From Actinopolymorpha cephalotaxi (GTDB taxonomy: Bacteria > Actinomycetota > Actinomycetes > Propionibacteriales > Actinopolymorphaceae): 64,000 bases of DNA. Under the pieces are notes generated by a model, which was not told the DNA's origin, did no database searches, and saw only the letters and a program-made list of their open reading frames with translations. This document shows positions 35,938-46,447 of the stretch, piece by piece. The stretch covers positions 1,426,001 to 1,490,000 of the forward strand of contig NZ_JACBZA010000001.1 of the NCBI RefSeq assembly GCF_013408535.1. Direction: 5' to 3'. The first letter of the stretch is position 1, and every line of letters starts with the position of its first letter. The position numbers and the translations under genes were made by a program.

Positions 35938-37346
35938 GCACGACCGCGCATCCCGAACTCGAGGGGATCGGCCGCTACGAGTACGGCTGGGCCGACTCCG
36001 ACGTCGCGGGCGCGACCGCCAAGCGTGGCCTGTCCGAGCAGGTCGTGCGGGAGATCTCCGCTCTCAAGAACGAACCCGAGTGGATGCTCGACATGCGGCT
36101 GCGGGGGCTGAAGTTCTTCTACCGCAAGCCGATGCCCACCTGGGGCGCCGACCTGTCGACGATCGACTTCGACAACATCAAGTACTTCGTGCGGTCCACG
36201 GAGAAGCAGGCGACCACCTGGGACGAGCTGCCCGACGACATCAAGAACACCTACGACAAGCTGGGCATCCCCGAGGCGGAGAAGCAGCGGCTGATCGCGG
36301 GTGTCGCGGCGCAGTACGAGTCCGAGGTCGTCTACCACAAGATCCGCGAGGACCTCGAGGAGCAGGGTGTCATCTTCGTCGACACCGACACCGGGTTGCG
36401 TGAGCACCCGGAGCTGTTCAAGGAGTACTTCGGCACGGTGATCCCGGCCGGCGACAACAAGTTCGCCGGGCTGAACACCGCCGTGTGGTCGGGTGGGTCG
36501 TTCATCTACGTGCCGAAGGGCGTGCACGTGGAGATCCCGCTGCAGGCGTACTTCCGGATCAACACCGAGAACATGGGCCAGTTCGAGCGGACGCTGATCA
36601 TCGTCGACGAGGGCGCCTACGTGCACTACGTCGAGGGCTGCACCGCACCGATCTACTCCACCGACTCGCTGCACTCCGCTGTGGTCGAGATCGTCGTGAA
36701 GAAGAACGCCCGCTGCCGCTACACCACGATCCAGAACTGGTCCAACAACGTCTACAACCTCGTCACCAAGCGGGCGACCGCGGCCGAGGGCGCGACGATG
36801 GAGTGGGTCGACGGCAACCTCGGCTCGAAGATCACGATGAAGTACCCCGCGATCTACCTCATGGGCGAGCACGCCAAGGGCGAGACGCTCTCCATCGCGT
36901 TCGCCGGCGAGGGCCAGCACCAGGACGCGGGCGCCAAGATGGTGCACTGCGCGCCGCACACGTCGTCCTCGATCATCTCCAAGTCGGTGGCCCGCGGCGG
37001 CGGCCGTACCTCCTACCGCGGTCTGGTCGAGGTACAGGACGGCGCCGACCACTCCAAGAGCACGGTGAAGTGCGACGCGCTGCTGGTCGACCAGGTGAGC
37101 CGGTCCGACACCTATCCCTACGTCGACGTCCGCGAGGACGACGTGGAGATGGCGCACGAGGCCACGGTCTCCAAGGTGACCGACGACCAGCTCTTCTACC
37201 TCATGAGCCGCGGGCTCAACGAGGACGAGGCGATGGCGATGATCGTGCGCGGCTTCGTGGAGCCCATCGCGCGTGAGCTGCCGATGGAGTACGCGCTGGA
37301 GATGAACCGGCTGATCGAGCTGCAGATGGAGGGGTCCGTCGGCTGA
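35934..37346 (+). CDS. sufB: Fe-S cluster assembly scaffold SufB
   Basis: 470 residues of the SufBCD complex on which clusters are built using sulfur from SufS/SufU. The N-terminal block is [39 protein letters not shown]. The beta-helix core has [83 protein letters not shown], and the C-terminal [29 protein letters not shown] 35934 overlaps the sufR stop and has GGGAGGA just upstream. It ends with the SufD-interaction helix region [35 protein letters not shown]. Identification is certain. Confidence 0.98.
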   Translation: MSTTAHPELEGIGRYEYGWADSDVAGATAKRGLSEQVVREISALKNEPEWMLDMRLRGLKFFYRKPMPTWGADLSTIDFDNIKYFVRSTEKQATTWDELPDDIKNTYDKLGIPEAEKQRLIAGVAAQYESEVVYHKIREDLEEQGVIFVDTDTGLREHPELFKEYFGTVIPAGDNKFAGLNTAVWSGGSFIYVPKGVHVEIPLQAYFRINTENMGQFERTLIIVDEGAYVHYVEGCTAPIYSTDSLHSAVVEIVVKKNARCRYTTIQNWSNNVYNLVTKRATAAEGATMEWVDGNLGSKITMKYPAIYLMGEHAKGETLSIAFAGEGQHQDAGAKMVHCAPHTSSSIISKSVARGGGRTSYRGLVEVQDGADHSKSTVKCDALLVDQVSRSDTYPYVDVREDDVEMAHEATVSKVTDDQLFYLMSRGLNEDEAMAMIVRGFVEPIARELPMEYALEMNRLIELQMEGSVG

Positions 37347-37457
37347 ACCCCGCGGTGGCGGTGCGGCCGCCGGCGACTCCGGTTCGCCCCGGCGGGCCGC
37401 ACCACACCGCGGCCGACGACCTGTTGGTACGACGAGAAGGTGAGAGCGACACCCGAC

Positions 37458-38807
37458 ATGCCCGATCACGACCAGACCCACACCGGCGCCGAGGCCGCGC
37501 AGGAACGCGCAGCCGTGGCGTCCCAGGTGCTCTCGCCCGACACCGGCGCGGCCGCCGGCCCGCCGCCGACCCCCGCGGGCTCGGCCGGCCAGGCGCACTC
37601 CCACGGCGCGGGCGCGGACGCCAAGCCCGCGTCCCACCTGCACCCGGAGGGCTCCTTCGACCTGGCCGACCACCCGGTCCCGACGGGCCGGGAAGAGGTG
37701 TGGCGGTTCACCCCGCTGAAGCGGCTGCGTGGACTTAACGACGGTTCGGCGGAGGCCACCGGCAAGGTGGTCGTCGACGTGTCCGCGGGCCCGGAGGTCC
37801 GGGTGGAGACCGTGGGTCGCGACGACCGGCGGCTCGGCTCGGTGCACAAGCCCGGCGACCGGGTGAGCGCCCAGGCGTGGACGTCGTTCGCGCAGGCCAC
37901 CGTGGTGACCGTCCCGGCCGAGGCGCGCCCGGCCGAGCCCGTGGTGGTGACCGTGCGCGGCGAGGCGGCGGATGGTGCGAGCTACGGCCACACCTTCGTC
38001 GACGTCCAGGCGTACGCCGAGGCGGTCGTGGTCCTCGACCACGTGGGCTCGGCGACCTACGCCGACAACGTCGAGCTGTCCGTCGGCGACGGCGCCAAGG
38101 TGACGCTGGTGTCGGTGCAGGACTGGGCCGACGACGCCGTGCACGCCGGGCACCAGGCGCTGCTGATCGGCCGGGACTCCCACGTCCGGCACGTCGTGGT
38201 GACCTTCGGCGGCGACCTCGTACGCCTGCACACCCACCTGTCCTACGCCGGTCCGGGCGGTGAGGTCGAGGCGCTCGGCCTGTACTTCGCCGACGCCGAC
38301 CAGCACCTCGAGCACCGGCTGTTCGTCGATCACAACCAGCCGCACACCCGCAGCAACGTCGAGTACAAGGGCGCGCTGCAGGGCAAGGGCGCGCACACCG
38401 TGTGGGTCGGCGACGTGCTGATCCGCAAGGTGGCCGAGGGAATCCAGACGTACGAGCACAACCGCAACCTGATGTTGACAGACGGCTGCCGCGCGGACTC
38501 CGTACCTAACCTGGAGATCGAGACCGGCGAGATCGAGGGCGCGGGCCACGCCAGCGCCACCGGCCGGTTCGACGACGAGCAGCTGTTCTACCTCCAGTCG
38601 CGCGGCGTGCCGGCCGACGAGGCCCGCCGGCTGGTCGTGCACGGCTTCTTCGCCGACCTCATCCGTCACATCGGCGTCCCCGAGCTGCGCGAGCGGCTGA
38701 TGGGCCACGTCGAGGAGGAGCTCGAGCGCAACGTCGGCTTGCCGCCGGCCTCCTCCACCGCGGTGCCGCTGGCACCGGCCGCGTCCTCGCCGGAGGTGGG
38801 AGCGTGA
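37458..38807 (+). CDS. sufD: Fe-S cluster assembly protein SufD
   Basis: About 449 residues. The first ~80 are a Gly/Ala/Pro/His-rich extension longer than in most SufD proteins. The conserved part begins FDLADHPVPTGREEVWRFTPLKRLRGL. The beta-helix shows LRLHTHLSYAGPGGEVEALGLYFADADQHLEHRLFVDHNQPHTRSNVEYKGAL, with the conserved His, then QTYEHNRNLMLTDGCRADSVPNLEIETGEIEGAGHASATGRFDDEQLFYLQSRG. It heterodimerises with SufB and binds SufC. The start is uncertain: ATG 37458 is used; GTG 37440 in the same frame is possible. Its stop overlaps the ferredoxin GTG. Confidence 0.95.
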   Translation: MPDHDQTHTGAEAAQERAAVASQVLSPDTGAAAGPPPTPAGSAGQAHSHGAGADAKPASHLHPEGSFDLADHPVPTGREEVWRFTPLKRLRGLNDGSAEATGKVVVDVSAGPEVRVETVGRDDRRLGSVHKPGDRVSAQAWTSFAQATVVTVPAEARPAEPVVVTVRGEAADGASYGHTFVDVQAYAEAVVVLDHVGSATYADNVELSVGDGAKVTLVSVQDWADDAVHAGHQALLIGRDSHVRHVVVTFGGDLVRLHTHLSYAGPGGEVEALGLYFADADQHLEHRLFVDHNQPHTRSNVEYKGALQGKGAHTVWVGDVLIRKVAEGIQTYEHNRNLMLTDGCRADSVPNLEIETGEIEGAGHASATGRFDDEQLFYLQSRGVPADEARRLVVHGFFADLIRHIGVPELRERLMGHVEEELERNVGLPPASSTAVPLAPAASSPEVGA

Positions 38808-39139
38808 CCGACTACCTGCGCGCCTGCCCGCTGGCCGACCTTCCCGACGTCGGGGCGCTCCCCGTCGTCGTCGACGGTGTGCCCGTCGCGGTCGTCCGCA
38901 GCAGCGAGGGCGACGTCCACGCGATCCACGACGTCTGCTCGCACGCGGAGGTGGCGCTGTCGGAGGGCGAGGTCGAGGACGGCGAGATCGAGTGCTGGCT
39001 GCACGGCTCGCGGTTCGACCTGAACTCCGGCGCCCCGACCGGACTCCCGGCCACCGAGCCGGTGCCGGTCTACCCCGTGAAGATCGACGGCGACGACGTG
39101 CTGGTCGACGTCCACCACCCGCTGAACTCCCAAGCCTGA
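38804..39139 (+). CDS. Rieske-type non-heme iron oxygenase ferredoxin
   Basis: 111 residues with the [2Fe-2S] Rieske ligands CSHAEV and CWLHGSRFDL (Cys-x-His ... Cys-x2-His), and the C-terminal VKIDGDDVLVDV of the NirD/HcaC-like fold. This small ferredoxin is regularly placed between sufD and sufC in actinobacterial suf operons. It may supply electrons during cluster assembly, but its role is not settled. GTG 38804 overlaps the sufD stop (GTGA); sufC starts 26 nt downstream. Confidence 0.92.
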   Translation: MTDYLRACPLADLPDVGALPVVVDGVPVAVVRSSEGDVHAIHDVCSHAEVALSEGEVEDGEIECWLHGSRFDLNSGAPTGLPATEPVPVYPVKIDGDDVLVDVHHPLNSQA

Positions 39140-39165
39140 CCCCGCAAGAACTGGAGCCTGAATCC

Positions 39166-41261
<2,096 letters not shown>

Positions 41262-41292
41262 CAGCAGCAGACGACAGGACGGTGCTGACCTG

Positions 41293-41820
41293 ATGCAGGT
41301 CGAGGCGTTGTACCAGGACATCATCCTGGACCACTACAAGAACCCGCACGGCAAGGGCCTGCGGGAGCCGTTCGAGGCCGAGGTCTACCACGTCAATCCC
41401 ACCTGCGGTGACGAGGTGACGCTGCGGGTGCACCTGGAGGGCGAGGGCACCGGCGCGACGGTCGCGGACGTGTCGTACGACAGCATGGGGTGCTCGATCA
41501 GCCAGGCGTCGGCGTCGGTGATGTACGACCTGATCAACGGCAAGACCGTCAAGGAAGCCTTGCGGCTGCACGACGAGTTCCTCACGCTGATGCAGTCCAA
41601 GGGGCAGCTCGAACCCGACGAGGACGTGCTGGAGGACGGCATCGCGTTCGCCGGCGTGTCCAAGTACCCCGCCCGGATCAAGTGCGCGTTGCTGTCCTGG
41701 ATGGCGTGGAAGGACGCGACCGCGAAGGCGCAGGCGGACCACGACGAGCCCGCCGAGCCCAACGAGCCCAATGACACAGACGAGCCCGACGAGACCGACG
41801 AGAAGGGAGCCGGCCGATGA
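41293..41820 (+). CDS. sufU: Sulfur-transfer protein SufU with an acidic tail
   Basis: 175 residues. It accepts persulfide sulfur from SufS. It begins LYQDIILDHYKNPHGKG, and the Zn/sulfur ligands are Cys in VNPTCGDEV, Cys in MGCSISQASASVMY and Cys in ARIKCALLSWMAWKDA. SufU proteins are usually about 150 residues; here the last 25 are Glu/Asp/Pro repeats (EPAEPNEPNDTDEPDETDE). ATG 41293 fits the family N-terminus. The sufT start overlaps its stop (ATGA). Confidence 0.96.
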   Translation: MQVEALYQDIILDHYKNPHGKGLREPFEAEVYHVNPTCGDEVTLRVHLEGEGTGATVADVSYDSMGCSISQASASVMYDLINGKTVKEALRLHDEFLTLMQSKGQLEPDEDVLEDGIAFAGVSKYPARIKCALLSWMAWKDATAKAQADHDEPAEPNEPNDTDEPDETDEKGAGR

Positions 41821-42140
41821 GCGAGGCCGTGAAGACGAGCGAGGACGACCTGCTCGAGGCGATGAAGGACGTCGTCGACCCGGAACTGGGCATCAACGTC
41901 GTCGACCTCGGCCTGGTGTACGGCGTGAGCCTGGACGACGAGGGCGTGGCGACCATCGACATGACCCTCACCTCGGCCGCGTGCCCGCTGACCGACGTGA
42001 TCGAGGACCAGACGCAGGTCGCCCTCGACGGCATCGTGCAGGCGTTCCGGATCAACTGGGTCTGGATGCCGCCGTGGGGCCCGGACAAGATCACCGACGA
42101 GGGTCGGGAACAGCTGCGTGCCCTCGGCTTCAACGTCTGA
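41817..42140 (+). CDS. sufT: SufT / MIP18-family (DUF59) iron-sulfur assembly protein
   Basis: 107 residues of the MIP18/DUF59 domain: EAMKDVVDPELGINVVDLGLVYGVSLDD, IDMTLTSAACPLTDVIEDQTQVAL (the conserved Cys) and INWVWMPPWGPDKITDEGREQLRALGFNV. Bacterial SufT helps mature Fe-S proteins, possibly in cluster transfer. ATG 41817 overlaps the sufU stop, making it the last gene of the suf operon. PaaD of phenylacetate metabolism shares the domain, but context excludes it. Confidence 0.93.
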   Translation: MSEAVKTSEDDLLEAMKDVVDPELGINVVDLGLVYGVSLDDEGVATIDMTLTSAACPLTDVIEDQTQVALDGIVQAFRINWVWMPPWGPDKITDEGREQLRALGFNV

Positions 42141-42903
42141 TCCGGCCTCCGGGCCGGCGTCCGGAAAGCCTTCCGGCGCAGGGGAAACCACCCGCGAGCT
42201 GACGGTCGGGCCGGAGCGGCTCGACCGCTGGCTGGCGGGTTTTCTCACCCGGCACGGCGGGCCGGTGGTGGCGTCCGGCGGGGCGGAGGCGCCGGAGGGT
42301 GAGGGTTCGGCCCGCGGGCCCGTCGAGGTGTCCGCCGACCGCACGTCGGTGACGGTGTACGCCGCCGACGGTGCCCGGGTGGAGGTCGACGTGCCCTTCC
42401 CGCCGCTCTCCGCCGACCAGCCGGGGTCGGATCAGGACCTGCCGTACGCCGGACTGGTCGCGCACGTTGCCCGGGACCGCACGGTCGCCGTGGTGCTGGT
42501 GCGGATGGGCGGGTACGCCGCGGGAGTGTTCGACGGCGCGGCGCTGCGGGTCTCCAAGGTCGGTTCGCGGTTGGTGCAGGGCCGCACGGCCGCCGGTGGC
42601 TGGTCGCAGCAGCGGTTCGCCCGGCGCCGGGAGAAGCAGGCCCGGGAGGCGTTCGCGGCGGCGGCCGACGTGACGGCCCGGGTGGTGCTGCCGCACCTGT
42701 CCGACCTGGCCGCCGTGGTGGTCGGCGGTGACCGCCGGGCGGTGGGTCAGGTGCTGCAGGACCCTCGGCTGGCGCCGCTGCGCGAACTCGTGACCGGCCC
42801 GCACCTGGACGTCCCCGACCCGAAGCTCGCCGTGCTGCGGGCGACGCCGGAGCGGTTCCGTGCCGTACGACTGCGCCTCACCGATCCGGCCGAACCCGCC
42901 TGA
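42118..42903 (+). CDS. acVLRF1-family peptidyl-tRNA hydrolase
   Basis: About 261 residues, resembling actinobacterial Vms1-like release factor 1. The catalytic GxxQ-type loop is in VQGRTAAGGWSQQRFARRREKQAREAF; the eRF1-domain-2-like fold surrounds it (VAVVLVRMGGYAAGVFDGAAL, then VVVGGDRRAVGQVLQDPRLAPLRELV). This family is related to Vms1/ANKZF1, which release nascent chains from split or stalled ribosomes. GTG 42118 overlaps sufT by 23 nt; no later ATG or GTG precedes the domain, but the first ~30 residues look non-conserved. It converges with the LLM gene. Confidence 0.82.
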   Translation: MPSASTSDPASGPASGKPSGAGETTRELTVGPERLDRWLAGFLTRHGGPVVASGGAEAPEGEGSARGPVEVSADRTSVTVYAADGARVEVDVPFPPLSADQPGSDQDLPYAGLVAHVARDRTVAVVLVRMGGYAAGVFDGAALRVSKVGSRLVQGRTAAGGWSQQRFARRREKQAREAFAAAADVTARVVLPHLSDLAAVVVGGDRRAVGQVLQDPRLAPLRELVTGPHLDVPDPKLAVLRATPERFRAVRLRLTDPAEPA

Positions 42904-42925
42904 ACCATCGCCGTACGAGCCCTGG

Positions 42926-43858
42926 CTACCGAGCGGGCGCGGAAGCGCCGGCCGAACGAGCGGCGTTCTCCCGGTAGCGCGCGCAGGCGTCGGCGATCAA
43001 CGTCACCGTGTCGGCGTCGGCCGGGTCCGGTGAGCAGATCAGCTCCGAGACCCCCTCGGCCTCCCAGGCGGCGAACGCCTCGGCCACGTCGTCCACGTCG
43101 CCCCGGATCAGCCGCTCCGGCAACTCCCCGGCATTGGCGGCGGTCGGCGCGGCCACCTGCACACCCGCGGTGCGGGCCAGCGTGGCCGGATCGCGGTCGA
43201 TGTCGCGGCAGGCCTGGTCGAGCGCGGCGTTGGCCTGGCGGAAACGCTCGCCGGGCAGCCCGAACCACGCGAGGTTCCACTGGTCGGCGTACTGCGCGGC
43301 GAGGCCGAGCATCCGCGGCCGGACACCCGCCACCAGCACCGGCGGCACCGGACGGTCGGGGCGGTCGCGCACGGGTGCGTCCTGCACCCGGTGGTACTCA
43401 CCGGAGAAGGTGGCCCGCCCGCTGCGCAGCATCGTGGTGATGATCTGCAGAGCCTCGTCGAACCGGCCCACCCGGTGGTCGAAGGGCAGGTCGAACGCCT
43501 GGAACTCCGGCTCGTGCCAGCCCGCGCCGAGGCCGAGGACCAGCCGGCCGCCGCTGACCTCCTGCAGGGTGTCGGCCATCCGGGCCAGTACGCCGGGCGG
43601 GCGGAACGCCGTGCACAGCACCAGGGCGCCCAGGCGGACGGTCGAGGTGGCCTCGGCCAGTGCGGTGAGCATGGTCCAGGCCTCCCACGGGGAGCCCGCA
43701 CCGTCGTCGGTGGAGTCACCGACGAGGTGGTCGTAGACCCAGATCGAGTCCAGGCCCTGCGCCTCGGCCCGGACCGCGAGGTCGCGGATGCCGGCGTAGC
43801 CGCGGGGAACTCCGGGCTCCTGCTCGTCACCCATCGGGAGAATCAGACCTACGTGCAC
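42926..43858 (-). CDS. LLM-class F420-dependent oxidoreductase
   Basis: 310 residues of the luciferase-like TIM barrel: VHVGLILPMGDE, GLDSIWVYDHLVGD, RLGALVLCTAFRPPGVLARMADTLQEVSGGRLVLGLGAGWHEPEFQAFDLPFDHRVGRFDEALQII and VPPVLVAGVRPRMLGLAAQYADQWN. In actinobacteria such proteins use coenzyme F420 (or FMN) to oxidise or reduce varied substrates; none can be named here. GTG 43858 is preferred over GTG 43873 because AGAGGAG lies at correct spacing. It is divergent from the IclR regulator. Confidence 0.87.
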   Translation of the reverse strand: MHVGLILPMGDEQEPGVPRGYAGIRDLAVRAEAQGLDSIWVYDHLVGDSTDDGAGSPWEAWTMLTALAEATSTVRLGALVLCTAFRPPGVLARMADTLQEVSGGRLVLGLGAGWHEPEFQAFDLPFDHRVGRFDEALQIITTMLRSGRATFSGEYHRVQDAPVRDRPDRPVPPVLVAGVRPRMLGLAAQYADQWNLAWFGLPGERFRQANAALDQACRDIDRDPATLARTAGVQVAAPTAANAGELPERLIRGDVDDVAEAFAAWEAEGVSELICSPDPADADTVTLIADACARYRENAARSAGASAPAR

Positions 43859-44226
43859 GCCGGCTCCTCTCACCGCCCGGGCTCCGCCCGGTTCGCGCTC
43901 GCAGGTTATCCGCTGGCGGGGTCCGGGGCGAGGTGCGCGAACCGGCCGGTTCGGCGCCGCGTGAGGATGCCGGCCGACCGCACGGGGTGGTCGTCCTCGC
44001 GTACGACCGGGCAGCAGGGGGTCGCTGCCGGTGATGTCCGTCGCCGGAAACGCTGCCGGTCAATGCCGCCAAGTGGGATAATCTCTCGCAATTCAGGACC
44101 CCCGTGACTGCGCACCACCGACGCACCGCCTACGCACCGCCGGAAGGGTGAGGTCAAACGAATCGCGAGGATTCGCCGAACGAACCGGCCGCGACGTCCC
44201 CGACTCCCACGACAGCCACGGCAGCC
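43859..44226. other. Divergent intergenic region LLM gene / iclR
   Basis: 368 bp. A plus-strand TAATCT at 44079-44084 is the best -10 candidate for the IclR gene. It would start near 44091 and cross a possible 15-codon reading frame (GTG 44104, TGA 44149-44151). The direct repeat acgcaccgcc occurs twice in it. No RNA gene was recognised. Confidence 0.4.
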
Positions 44227-45129
44227 GTGGCAGCGACCACATCGATGACATCGATGAAGGCCGCGACGTCCGGGCGGCGCCGCGGCGTACAGTCCATCGA
44301 TCGCGCCGTCGTCATCCTGCGCTGTTTCGACACCGCGCATCCCGAGCTCGGCATCAGCGACATCGCGCGCCGCACTGGCCTGTCGACGAGCACCACCCAC
44401 CGGCTGCTCAGCGCGCTGCAGGACAACGGCCTCGTCCGCCAGTCCCGCGACCGCCGCTACGCGCTCGGCCCCCTGCTGCTGCGGCTGGCAAGGGTCGGCG
44501 CCGCACCGGCCAGCGTCCTCGACGCCGCCCGCCCGGTGATGACCCGGCTGCGCGACGAGGTGGAGGAGACGGTCGGCCTGCACGTGCTCCTGCCCACCCG
44601 CGAACGCGCGGTCATCGACCAGGTGGAGAGCCGCCATCCGCTGCGGCGTACCTACACCGAGTTCGGCGCCCCGATCCCGCTGCCGCTCGGCGCGCCCGGC
44701 AAGGTGCTGCTCGCCGCCCTGCCGTACGACGTGCAGGAACTGGTGCTCGCCCGGCCGGTCACCGCCGGGACCCGGGACACCTCATTGGCCAACCCTGCTG
44801 ACCCTGCTGGCACTGCCGACCCCGCCGATCCCACTGAGCCGGACGTGCTGCGCAAGCAACTGGTCGGCATCCGCCGGCGCAACGTCGCGTTCTCCCGGGC
44901 CGAACGCACCTCGGGGATCCGTACGCTCGCCGCGGCCGTGTTCGACGGCGCAGACCTGCCCGTCGCCTCGCTCAGCGTCTCCGCGCCGGCCGGGCGGATG
45001 CCGGAGGAACGCATGGAGGAGTACGCCCCGCTGGTCGTCGCCGCCGCGTGGTCGATCTCCGAACAGCTCGGCGCCACCCGGGAGGGCGTCGCGGCCTACC
45101 TCACCCGGGCCGAACCTCCACCCGCCTGA
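44227..45129 (+). CDS. IclR-family transcriptional regulator
   Basis: 300 residues. The N-terminal winged helix is RGVQSIDRAVVILRCFDTAHPELGISDIARRTGLSTSTTHRLLSALQDNGLVRQSRDRRYALGP. The effector domain includes VGLHVLLPTRERAVIDQVESRHPLRR, GAPGKVLLAALP and VAFSRAERTSGIRTLAAAVFDGADLPVASLSVSAP. A Pro/Ala/Asp repeat (nt 44787-44850, PADPAGTADPADPTEPD) interrupts the effector domain in what should be a surface loop. The start may be GTG 44227 or ATG 44245. The 3' end overlaps ecfT on the other strand by 34 nt. The target may be the divergent LLM gene; the ligand is unknown. Confidence 0.88.
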   Translation: MAATTSMTSMKAATSGRRRGVQSIDRAVVILRCFDTAHPELGISDIARRTGLSTSTTHRLLSALQDNGLVRQSRDRRYALGPLLLRLARVGAAPASVLDAARPVMTRLRDEVEETVGLHVLLPTRERAVIDQVESRHPLRRTYTEFGAPIPLPLGAPGKVLLAALPYDVQELVLARPVTAGTRDTSLANPADPAGTADPADPTEPDVLRKQLVGIRRRNVAFSRAERTSGIRTLAAAVFDGADLPVASLSVSAPAGRMPEERMEEYAPLVVAAAWSISEQLGATREGVAAYLTRAEPPPA

Positions 45130-45776
45130 CCCGGCCCGGCATCGGGGTCATCGGGGTCGTCGTCGACGCCGCGGGCGGCCAGTGCCTCACCGATCGCGTC
45201 GGCCCGTTTGAGCAACCGGATGACGAGCGGGACGACCAGTGCGGCCGGGCTGCGTTCCAGGCCGCGGGCCCGCTGCGCCTCCCGGGTCTCGGCGAAGGTC
45301 TGGGCGACCAGGGGTACGCAGCGCACCGTCAGCGCCAGCACCAGCGCCACCCGGGCCGGGCTCACCCCCACCCGCCGCAGCGGGCGCAGGCACGCCTCGA
45401 ACGTGTCCAGCATCGCCGACACCCGGGTGGTGAGCGTGACCAGCGCCGCCAGCGTGACCATCAACAGCAGCTGCCCGACGACCAGCACCGCCCGGTGCGG
45501 CCCGGCGGTCACCCACTGGAACGCCAGCAGCGGCACCGCGAACCACAGCACCGGCCGCAGCTGGGCGAGGCCCACCCGCCAGGGAATCCGGGCGAGCCCG
45601 GCGGCCAGCAACGTCGCCGCGAACGCCAGGGCGAGGGTGGGCACGGTGGTGATCCGCAGTACGCCGACCGCGGCCACCGCCAGGCCCGCGAGCTTCGCGC
45701 CGGCGGGCGCGCGGTGCAACAGCGAGCCGCCCGGCTGGTACAGCCCGAGCGTGCCGGCGTAGGAGGACCCGCTCAC
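45096..45776 (-). CDS. bioN: Energy-coupling factor transporter transmembrane protein (EcfT/BioN)
   Basis: 226 residues with about five membrane helices. EcfT proteins link the ATPase to the substrate-binding S component. The second coupling motif appears as AETREAQRARGLERSPAALVVPLV near residue 180, and LTLTTRVSAMLDTFEACLRPLRRVGVSPARVALVLALTVRCVPLV is typical. GTG 45776 overlaps the ATPase stop (GTGA). The C-terminus is short and acidic/Gly-rich. The operon contains bioY, so the factor is probably a dedicated BioMN. Confidence 0.9.
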   Translation of the reverse strand: MSGSSYAGTLGLYQPGGSLLHRAPAGAKLAGLAVAAVGVLRITTVPTLALAFAATLLAAGLARIPWRVGLAQLRPVLWFAVPLLAFQWVTAGPHRAVLVVGQLLLMVTLAALVTLTTRVSAMLDTFEACLRPLRRVGVSPARVALVLALTVRCVPLVAQTFAETREAQRARGLERSPAALVVPLVIRLLKRADAIGEALAARGVDDDPDDPDAGPGQAGGGSARVR

Positions 45777-46447
45777 GCCAGCAGCTCCTCGTACGCCGCG
45801 ACCGCCGAGGCCGGGTCGGTGTCGGCGACCAGCCGGCCCTCGTGCAGCACCAGCACCCGGTCGAACCCGGCCAGCAGCGGCAGGTGGTGGGTGACCAGCA
45901 CGACCCGCTGGGGCAGCGAGGCCAGCAGCGCGGTGACCATCCGCGCGTTGCGCAGGTCGAGCAGCGTGGTCGGCTCGTCGCAGACCAGGGTGCCGGGTTC
46001 GGTGACCAGGACGCCGGCCAGTGCCAGCAGCTGGGTCTGCCCGCCGGAGAGCAGGTGGGCCGGGTGGTCGGCGTACTCCGCGAGGCCGTACGCCGACAGC
46101 GCGGCGTCCACCCGTTCGGCGATCTGGGCCCGGGACAGCCCGGACCGGCGCAGCCCGAACGCGACGTCCTCGGCCACCGTGGGCATCACCACCTGGGCTT
46201 CCGCGTCGCTGAACACGAACCCGACCCGGCGGCGCACCTCCCGGCCGGCCGTCCGCGTGTCGTAGCCGTCCACCAGCACCTGCCCGCGGGTCGGCAGCAC
46301 CAGGCCGTTGAGCAGCCGCGCGAAGGTGGACTTGCCCGAGCCGTTGGCGCCGACGACGCCGATGCGGCGTTCGGAGAGCTGGAGGTCGAGCCCGGACAGC
46401 ACGGTCCGCGGGCCGTACCGGTGGGAGACGCCGCGGAGCTCGATCAC
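45773..46447 (-). CDS. bioM: Energy-coupling factor ATPase (EcfA/BioM)
   Basis: 224 residues. Walker A is VVGANGSGKSTFARLLNGL, Q-loop VGFVFSDAEAQVVMPTVAEDVAFGLRR (the ECF-type FSDPxxQ variant), signature LSGGQTQLLALAGVL, Walker B GTLVCDEPTTLLDLRNAR and H-loop VLVTHHLPLL. The CbiO-like VAFGL helix identifies an ECF rather than a classical ABC ATPase. GTG 46447 overlaps the thiolase stop. It powers biotin uptake with BioN and BioY in this operon (context inference). Confidence 0.92.
   Translation of the reverse strand: MIELRGVSHRYGPRTVLSGLDLQLSERRIGVVGANGSGKSTFARLLNGLVLPTRGQVLVDGYDTRTAGREVRRRVGFVFSDAEAQVVMPTVAEDVAFGLRRSGLSRAQIAERVDAALSAYGLAEYADHPAHLLSGGQTQLLALAGVLVTEPGTLVCDEPTTLLDLRNARMVTALLASLPQRVVLVTHHLPLLAGFDRVLVLHEGRLVADTDPASAVAAYEELLA

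Noticed and set aside
42118-42140. Overlap of acVLRF1 with sufT as a sign of a wrong reading frame
   Set aside because: The downstream protein is clearly conserved in that frame and no later ATG/GTG start fits; a 23-nt overlap is tolerable, though the exact start remains open.
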